Positions 3,918 to 7,887 of a stretch of 7,887 bases of DNA are shown piece by piece (within the stretch, counting starts at the first letter, position 1; every line of letters begins with the position of its first letter). This stretch comes from CAZQCV01 sp964591665. GTDB taxonomy: Bacteria > Patescibacteriota > Minisyncoccia > Phycocordibacterales > UBA9973. The notes under the pieces were generated by a model, which did no database searches, was not told the origin of the DNA, and was given only the letters and a program-made list of their open reading frames with translations. The stretch covers positions 1 through 7,887 of the forward strand of contig CAZQCV010000024.1 in the NCBI GenBank assembly GCA_964591665.1, read 5' to 3'. The translations under genes were made by a program, and so were the position numbers.

Positions 3918-6578
3918 ATGCCTCCATTTAATCACTTTACAACAAAAGCAAAAGAAGTTATTCGTAAGTCACATGAGCTTGCTATTGAGCGTGGGCAAAA
4001 TAACGTTAATGCGGTCCACCTGCTTGCTGCTTTGGTTTTTCAAGAAGAATCATTAATCTTGTCACTCCTCGAACGTCTAGAAATCGATGTCGAACTGCTT
4101 ACTGATTCGATTATTGAAGCTATTGATGAACCAGAATCACGAACGACTGTTTCTCCCTCTATTCAGATGTATCTAACTCCAGACCTTGCACAGGTACTTG
4201 AGCAATCAGCAAAGACTGCTGCTACTATGAAGGATGAGTTTGTAAGTACTGAACATCTTTTCCTTGCGTTACTTGAAATTCCAAACGGTGCTCGAGAAAT
4301 CTTGTCACGATTTAAACTTGATGTCGAAAATGTGCGAACACTGGTGGTGGAACTTCGCTCACAAAAAGCTGATACAGGTATAGCTGAGAAGAAGATGCGA
4401 CACCTTACCAAGTACACACGCAATCTTACTAAACTTGCACAAGAAGATAAACTGGACCCTGTGATTGGACGTGATACAGAGATTATGCGTGTTATGCAGA
4501 TTCTCTCTCGTCGAACAAAAAATAATCCTATTCTTATCGGTGAAGCTGGTACAGGAAAAACTGCCGTTGTTGAGGGCCTCGCAATTCGTATTGCAAAGGG
4601 AGATGTTCCAGAATCTCTCCGTGATAAAGAAATTGTTTCTCTTGATCTAGGGCTTCTTCTTGCTGGTACAAAGTATCGCGGAGAATTTGAAGAGCGTCTC
4701 AAAACGATCATGAAAGAAATCGAGCGTTCTAATAACAAAATCATTCTTTTTATGGATGAAATTCACACTATTGTTGGAGCAGGAGCTTCAGAGGGATCTC
4801 TTGATGCATCAAACATGCTCAAACCAGCACTTGCAAGAGGGGAACTTCGTGCGATCGGCGCAACGACTCTTAAAGAATACCAAAAACATATAGAGAAAGA
4901 TCCTGCGTTTGCGAGACGATTTCAGCCTGTGTACGTAGAAGAGCCAAGCGTCGAAGATACTATTGCTATTCTACGAGGTTTAAAAGAAAAGTACGAACTC
5001 TATCATGGTGTACGTATTACTGACGATGCTATCGTCGCTGCGGTTCAGTTTAGTACTCGATATATAACCAATCGTTTTCTTCCTGATAAAGCAGTTGACC
5101 TTATTGATGAAGCTTCTTCTACGCTACGTATCTCTCTAGAAAATAAACCACCTATTCTTGATGAAGCGCATAGAAAAATTCGAAGATTTGAAATAGAAAA
5201 AGAGTCACTCAAAAAAGAACCTGGATTGCATTCTGATAAAGATACAAAAAATCGTATTAAAGAATTGGACCAAGAAATTGCTGATACAACTGAAAAAACA
5301 AAAGAGCTAGAGGCAAAATGGAAAAATGAGAAAGGCTTACTAGATGATATCCGTCGTATTAAAAAAGAATTAGAGCAAGCTCGTATTGACGAAGAAAATG
5401 CCGAAATGAACTCAAATCTAGAAAAGACTGCAGAAATACGATATGGTACTATTCCTCAACTACAAAAAGAGCTTGAACAAAAAATTACACGCATGCAGAA
5501 GATTCAAAAGAATCGTCCTGTACTTAAAGAAGAAATTACCGCGGAAGATATCGCAGAGGTTGTCGCACGCTGGACCGGTATTCCTCTTACAAAAATGCTT
5601 GAAGAAGAACGTGCAAAACTCGAGCGGATGGAAGACGAACTCAGTAAGCGTGTTGTGGGTCAGAAAGAAGCAATTACTAAAGTTGCTGACGTTATTCGTC
5701 GTTCTCGTGCCGGTATTGCTGACCCGAACAAACCAATAGGTTCTTTTATCTTTCTTGGTCCAACTGGTGTAGGAAAAACCGAACTTACCAAGGCGCTCGC
5801 AGAGTTTTTGTTTAATGATGAAAAAGCACTCATCCGTGTAGATATGTCAGAGTATATGGAACGACACAGTGTTTCAAAACTCGTAGGTTCTCCTCCTGGG
5901 TATGTTGGTCATGATGAATCAGGGCAACTTACCGAGTCTGTTCGCCATCGTCCGTACTCAGTTGTCTTGTTTGATGAAATAGAAAAAGCTCATCCAGAAG
6001 TCTTCAATATTCTGCTTCAAGTTCTCGATGACGGTCGGCTTACTGATGGGAAAGGTCGTGTCGTAAATTTCAAAAACACTGTCATCATTATGACTTCAAA
6101 CCTTGGTAGTCAGTATATTCAAAAGATGGAGACCATGGGATTCACCAACAATACCTCTCATGACGACTATCAGGGTATGAAAGAAAAGGTTCTTGATACT
6201 CTGAAAGATAACTTCCGCCCAGAATTTCTTAACCGTATTGATGAGATTGTTATGTTTGATATTCTTTCTCCAGAAATTATTCGAACCATTGTTGATATCC
6301 GTCTTGAACAGGTTGCTAAACGTCTTCTTGAGAAAGATATTATACTTACTGTTTCATCAGAAGCACGATCTTTCCTTGCGCAAGAAGGGTACAACCCTCA
6401 GTATGGCGCACGGCCGTTAAATCGCTTGATTCAAACAAAGATTCTTAATCCTGTCGCGATGTTTATCATCAGTAAAAATATGAGTAAGGGCGATACGGTA
6501 TCTGTTATTATGAAAAATGGAGAATTAATACTCGACAAAAAAACTGTTCGTGCTTCGCGTCTAAAAAAAGTAATATAA
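3918..6578 (+). CDS. clpB: ClpB/ClpC-type AAA+ ATPase (disaggregase or Clp protease unfoldase)
   Basis: Hexameric two-ring AAA+ machines of this family thread proteins through a pore to dissolve aggregates (ClpB) or feed ClpP (ClpC). From the ATG at 3918 the product is 886 residues: a double Clp_N repeat (about 4-145), AAA-1 with Walker A GEAGTGKT (208-215), pore loop KYRG (252-255), Walker B ILFMDE (276-281) and arginine-finger region ARRF; a middle domain of about 125 residues (409-536) rich in coiled coil; then AAA-2 with Walker A GPTGVGKT (614-621), pore loop GYVG (661-664), Walker B VVLFDE (682-687) and sensor-2 GARPL (830-834). The long middle domain is ClpB-like, yet an MGF tripeptide (740-742) sits where ClpC has its ClpP-docking loop. 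The reading frame extends to an ATG at 3891, but the -10 box just before 3918 and the family's usual N-terminus favour 3918. clpC is the alternative name. Confidence 0.93.
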   Translation: MPPFNHFTTKAKEVIRKSHELAIERGQNNVNAVHLLAALVFQEESLILSLLERLEIDVELLTDSIIEAIDEPESRTTVSPSIQMYLTPDLAQVLEQSAKTAATMKDEFVSTEHLFLALLEIPNGAREILSRFKLDVENVRTLVVELRSQKADTGIAEKKMRHLTKYTRNLTKLAQEDKLDPVIGRDTEIMRVMQILSRRTKNNPILIGEAGTGKTAVVEGLAIRIAKGDVPESLRDKEIVSLDLGLLLAGTKYRGEFEERLKTIMKEIERSNNKIILFMDEIHTIVGAGASEGSLDASNMLKPALARGELRAIGATTLKEYQKHIEKDPAFARRFQPVYVEEPSVEDTIAILRGLKEKYELYHGVRITDDAIVAAVQFSTRYITNRFLPDKAVDLIDEASSTLRISLENKPPILDEAHRKIRRFEIEKESLKKEPGLHSDKDTKNRIKELDQEIADTTEKTKELEAKWKNEKGLLDDIRRIKKELEQARIDEENAEMNSNLEKTAEIRYGTIPQLQKELEQKITRMQKIQKNRPVLKEEITAEDIAEVVARWTGIPLTKMLEEERAKLERMEDELSKRVVGQKEAITKVADVIRRSRAGIADPNKPIGSFIFLGPTGVGKTELTKALAEFLFNDEKALIRVDMSEYMERHSVSKLVGSPPGYVGHDESGQLTESVRHRPYSVVLFDEIEKAHPEVFNILLQVLDDGRLTDGKGRVVNFKNTVIIMTSNLGSQYIQKMETMGFTNNTSHDDYQGMKEKVLDTLKDNFRPEFLNRIDEIVMFDILSPEIIRTIVDIRLEQVAKRLLEKDIILTVSSEARSFLAQEGYNPQYGARPLNRLIQTKILNPVAMFIISKNMSKGDTVSVIMKNGELILDKKTVRASRLKKVI

Positions 6579-6582
6579 CAAT

Positions 6583-7224
6583 ATGAAAACACACATACCA
6601 CATCTGCAAAGCCTTACACTCGGTCTCATTGCGGTTGTACTGTGTATCTGTTTTCGTGTGTGGTATGTTGGTTCTTTGCAGTATTTGTTTCTCATGTGGA
6701 ATATCTTTCTTGCTTGTATACCGTATCTTGTAGTTATACTGCTTTCTCTAATCACGTTTCCTCGTTATATTCAGTACTTTTTGTTTAGTATTTGGTTTTT
6801 GTTCTTGCCGAACGCACCGTATGTTATCACAGACTTTATTCATTTGCGGTATAAAACACAAGATCAGTATTGGATTGATATAATAATGTTTTTTTCTTCT
6901 GCGGTATTTTCACTCGTGATCGGTGTGATTGCTCTAGAAGAAGGTAGAAAAATATTACAACGTATTTCATCGCGTTGGTTTACTAGAGTTGTGATTGTCC
7001 TTGCAGTGATGCTCTCTGGTTTTGGTGTATATCTAGGTAGATTCCCTCGATTTAATAGTTGGCATTTGTTTACACGACCAAGTGATCTTGTTGGTTCATT
7101 ATATGAGCATGGTGTCACAGTGATAACACAAAGGGGATCTCTTACCTTCGTGCTTCTTTTTACTACACTTTTTGGTATCTCGTACTGGTGTTATCGACTA
7201 AATTCTCGAAAAGTATCGGAATAG
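6583..7224 (+). CDS. DUF1361 family multi-pass membrane protein
   Basis: The 213-residue protein has about six predicted membrane segments (roughly residues 9-27, 34-57, 61-76, 96-116, 133-152 and 186-204). It contains the conserved DUF1361 landmarks: WNIFLACIPY (39-48), LFLPNAPYVITDFIHL (73-88), and a G-x-YLGRFPRFNSW motif (148-160). These conserved polar and aromatic residues lie at membrane borders. The function of the family is not known. The ATG is four bases after the Clp ATPase stop codon, with no Shine-Dalgarno and no room for a promoter or terminator, so it is almost certainly co-transcribed with the ATPase and probably translated by reinitiation. Its last 27 nt overlap the convergent gene on the other strand. 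The family call rests on remembered motifs and should be confirmed by a profile search. Confidence 0.82.
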   Translation: MKTHIPHLQSLTLGLIAVVLCICFRVWYVGSLQYLFLMWNIFLACIPYLVVILLSLITFPRYIQYFLFSIWFLFLPNAPYVITDFIHLRYKTQDQYWIDIIMFFSSAVFSLVIGVIALEEGRKILQRISSRWFTRVVIVLAVMLSGFGVYLGRFPRFNSWHLFTRPSDLVGSLYEHGVTVITQRGSLTFVLLFTTLFGISYWCYRLNSRKVSE

Positions 7225-7797
7225 TGCATATAGTTTCTTTCTATATATTAAACAAACACAGAGTGTATTTGCCCCAATAAGATACATACTAAATCCATAG
7301 TGTGTAAAATGCCATTCTTTCAAGATCAGTAGACCTACCATATTTCCAAATGTTGGTAGTATATACGCCCAAGAAGTTTCTGTTTCTGGGTGTGTATACA
7401 CTTTTACCATAGTTGGAATATATGCGAGTAAATCAGTTGCAATAGCAAATCCTAGTGCAAGACCCGGGTCTTTTGCAACAAGCCAGATAAAGAATGTAGT
7501 GAGTGCGAGTGCTCCACATACATAATCGAGAGCACTTAACTTCCAATATCCTTGTTTTACAATGAATGATGCAGCTAGAATCAAAACTGGTCCGAGTCCT
7601 GCAAGAAGCACGGGTATTACTGACCATCTTGCGCCTTGTGAAAATGAAATAAGTGCTCCAACGATAGGCGCAAGTGCCCATAAGAAAAAACTAACACGGT
7701 TTGGTTTTGTTGTGCCATATGCCATGTCTCGGATATACAAAAACATCCCTATTGAACTTAGTATGGGTGAAATAATAATGAAATATGGATGGATCAT
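7198..7797 (-). CDS. Seven-helix membrane protein with two PQ-loop/SWEET-like repeats, function unknown
   Basis: The 199-residue protein is almost entirely hydrophobic with seven predicted helices: about 4-22, 35-52, 60-79, 89-107, 112-134, 142-159 and 167-185. This is a 3+1+3 arrangement. The loop after helix 1 (YIRDMAYGTTKPNRVSFFLW, 21-40) and the loop after helix 5 (YIPTMVKVYTHPETETSWAY, 126-145) look like copies of one another. Both resemble the PQ-loop pattern Y-P-Q-x(n)-K/T-x-S-x-x-W, though with PT instead of PQ in the second and no PQ in the first. PQ-loop and SWEET proteins move sugars or amino acids, but no substrate can be assigned here. The ATG is only 7 nt after the 3' end of tRNA-Tyr, on the same strand. 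No Shine-Dalgarno is present. The C-terminus is basic (YRKKLYALFRYFSRI), suggesting a cytoplasmic end. Confidence 0.75.
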   Translation of the reverse strand: MIHPYFIIISPILSSIGMFLYIRDMAYGTTKPNRVSFFLWALAPIVGALISFSQGARWSVIPVLLAGLGPVLILAASFIVKQGYWKLSALDYVCGALALTTFFIWLVAKDPGLALGFAIATDLLAYIPTMVKVYTHPETETSWAYILPTFGNMVGLLILKEWHFTHYGFSMYLIGANTLCVCLIYRKKLYALFRYFSRI

Positions 7798-7804
7798 AAA
7801 TTAG

Positions 7805-7887
7805 TGCGCCGGGAAGGATTTGAACCTTCGTAGCCCGAAGGCGACAGATTTACAGTCTGTTGTAATTGACCACTCTACCACCGACGC
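7805..7887 (-). tRNA. tRNA-Tyr (anticodon GUA)
   Basis: On the minus strand the acceptor GCGTCGG pairs with CCGGCGC (one T-G pair). The anticodon stem ACAGA/TCTGT encloses the loop CTGTAAA, giving anticodon GUA (complement of 7851-7853). A variable arm GCC-TTCG-GGC marks a class II bacterial tyrosine tRNA, and the T-arm is GAAGG/CCTTC with loop TTCAAAT. The discriminator is A at 7805; the next bases are CTA, so CCA is not encoded. The 5' end coincides with the last base of the window, so its promoter is not visible. It is followed by a protein-coding gene after 7 nt. Confidence 0.96.

Noticed and set aside
7228..7246. AT-only inverted repeat ATATAG-TTTCTTT-CTATAT just past the DUF1361 stop as a terminator.
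   Set aside because: The stem is weak, has almost no G-C pairs and is not followed by a T-run. It also lies inside the opposing coding sequence.
1..7887. CRISPR array, insertion sequence, phage, toxin-antitoxin or defence system.
   Set aside because: No direct repeat array, transposase, integrase or paired small genes were found. Every stretch is accounted for by housekeeping or membrane-protein genes, and no gap without a gene exceeds 60 nt.

Overview
The window looks like a compact, AT-rich bacterial chromosome segment, most likely from the Candidate Phyla Radiation (Patescibacteria, probably a Parcubacteria-type lineage). The reasons are a 493-residue IF-2 that begins directly at its GTPase domain, a short RbfA, very tight gene packing (gaps of 1-54 nt, overlaps of 4 and 27 nt), no convincing Shine-Dalgarno sequence before any gene, tRNA genes without an encoded CCA end, and a DUF4446 gene feeding into infB. 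TAA, TAG and TGA are all used as stops, so the genetic code appears standard. The placement is inference; no 16S rRNA or other phylogenetic marker was searched.

Layout. The left part is on the minus strand. Transcribed right to left, it has a DUF4446 membrane-anchored protein (2591-2130), infB (2133-652) and rbfA (650-339), which read as one translationally coupled unit. Next comes a tRNA cluster, Cys(GCA), Leu(UAA), Leu(UAG), with its own plausible promoter just after rbfA. A 57-nt divergent intergenic region (2592-2648) carries back-to-back sigma70-type promoters that share a palindromic -10 box. To its right on the plus strand are a NifS/IscS-type cysteine desulfurase (2649-3863), a large ClpB/ClpC-type AAA+ protein (start best placed at 3918, end 6578) with a promoter that implies a leaderless mRNA, and a DUF1361 membrane protein (6583-7224). 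The right end is minus-strand again: tRNA-Tyr(GUA) (7887-7805), followed after 7 nt by a seven-helix PQ-loop/SWEET-like membrane protein (7797-7198) that overlaps the DUF1361 gene tail to tail.

How the genes work together. The content is mainly information processing and proteostasis: translation initiation (IF-2), 30S maturation (RbfA), tRNA supply, sulfur mobilisation (needed at least for tRNA thiolation and Fe-S clusters), and protein disaggregation or unfolding. Three membrane proteins of unknown function are interleaved. There are no mobile elements, CRISPR arrays, phage genes or defence genes, and I do not see an obvious new multi-gene system. The most interesting signals are within ordinary genes: a ClpB-like protein with a ClpC-like ClpP-docking loop, an IF-2 whose fMet-tRNA-binding C2 domain lacks the usual signature residues, a symmetric divergent promoter, and a general pattern of leaderless or coupled translation starts.
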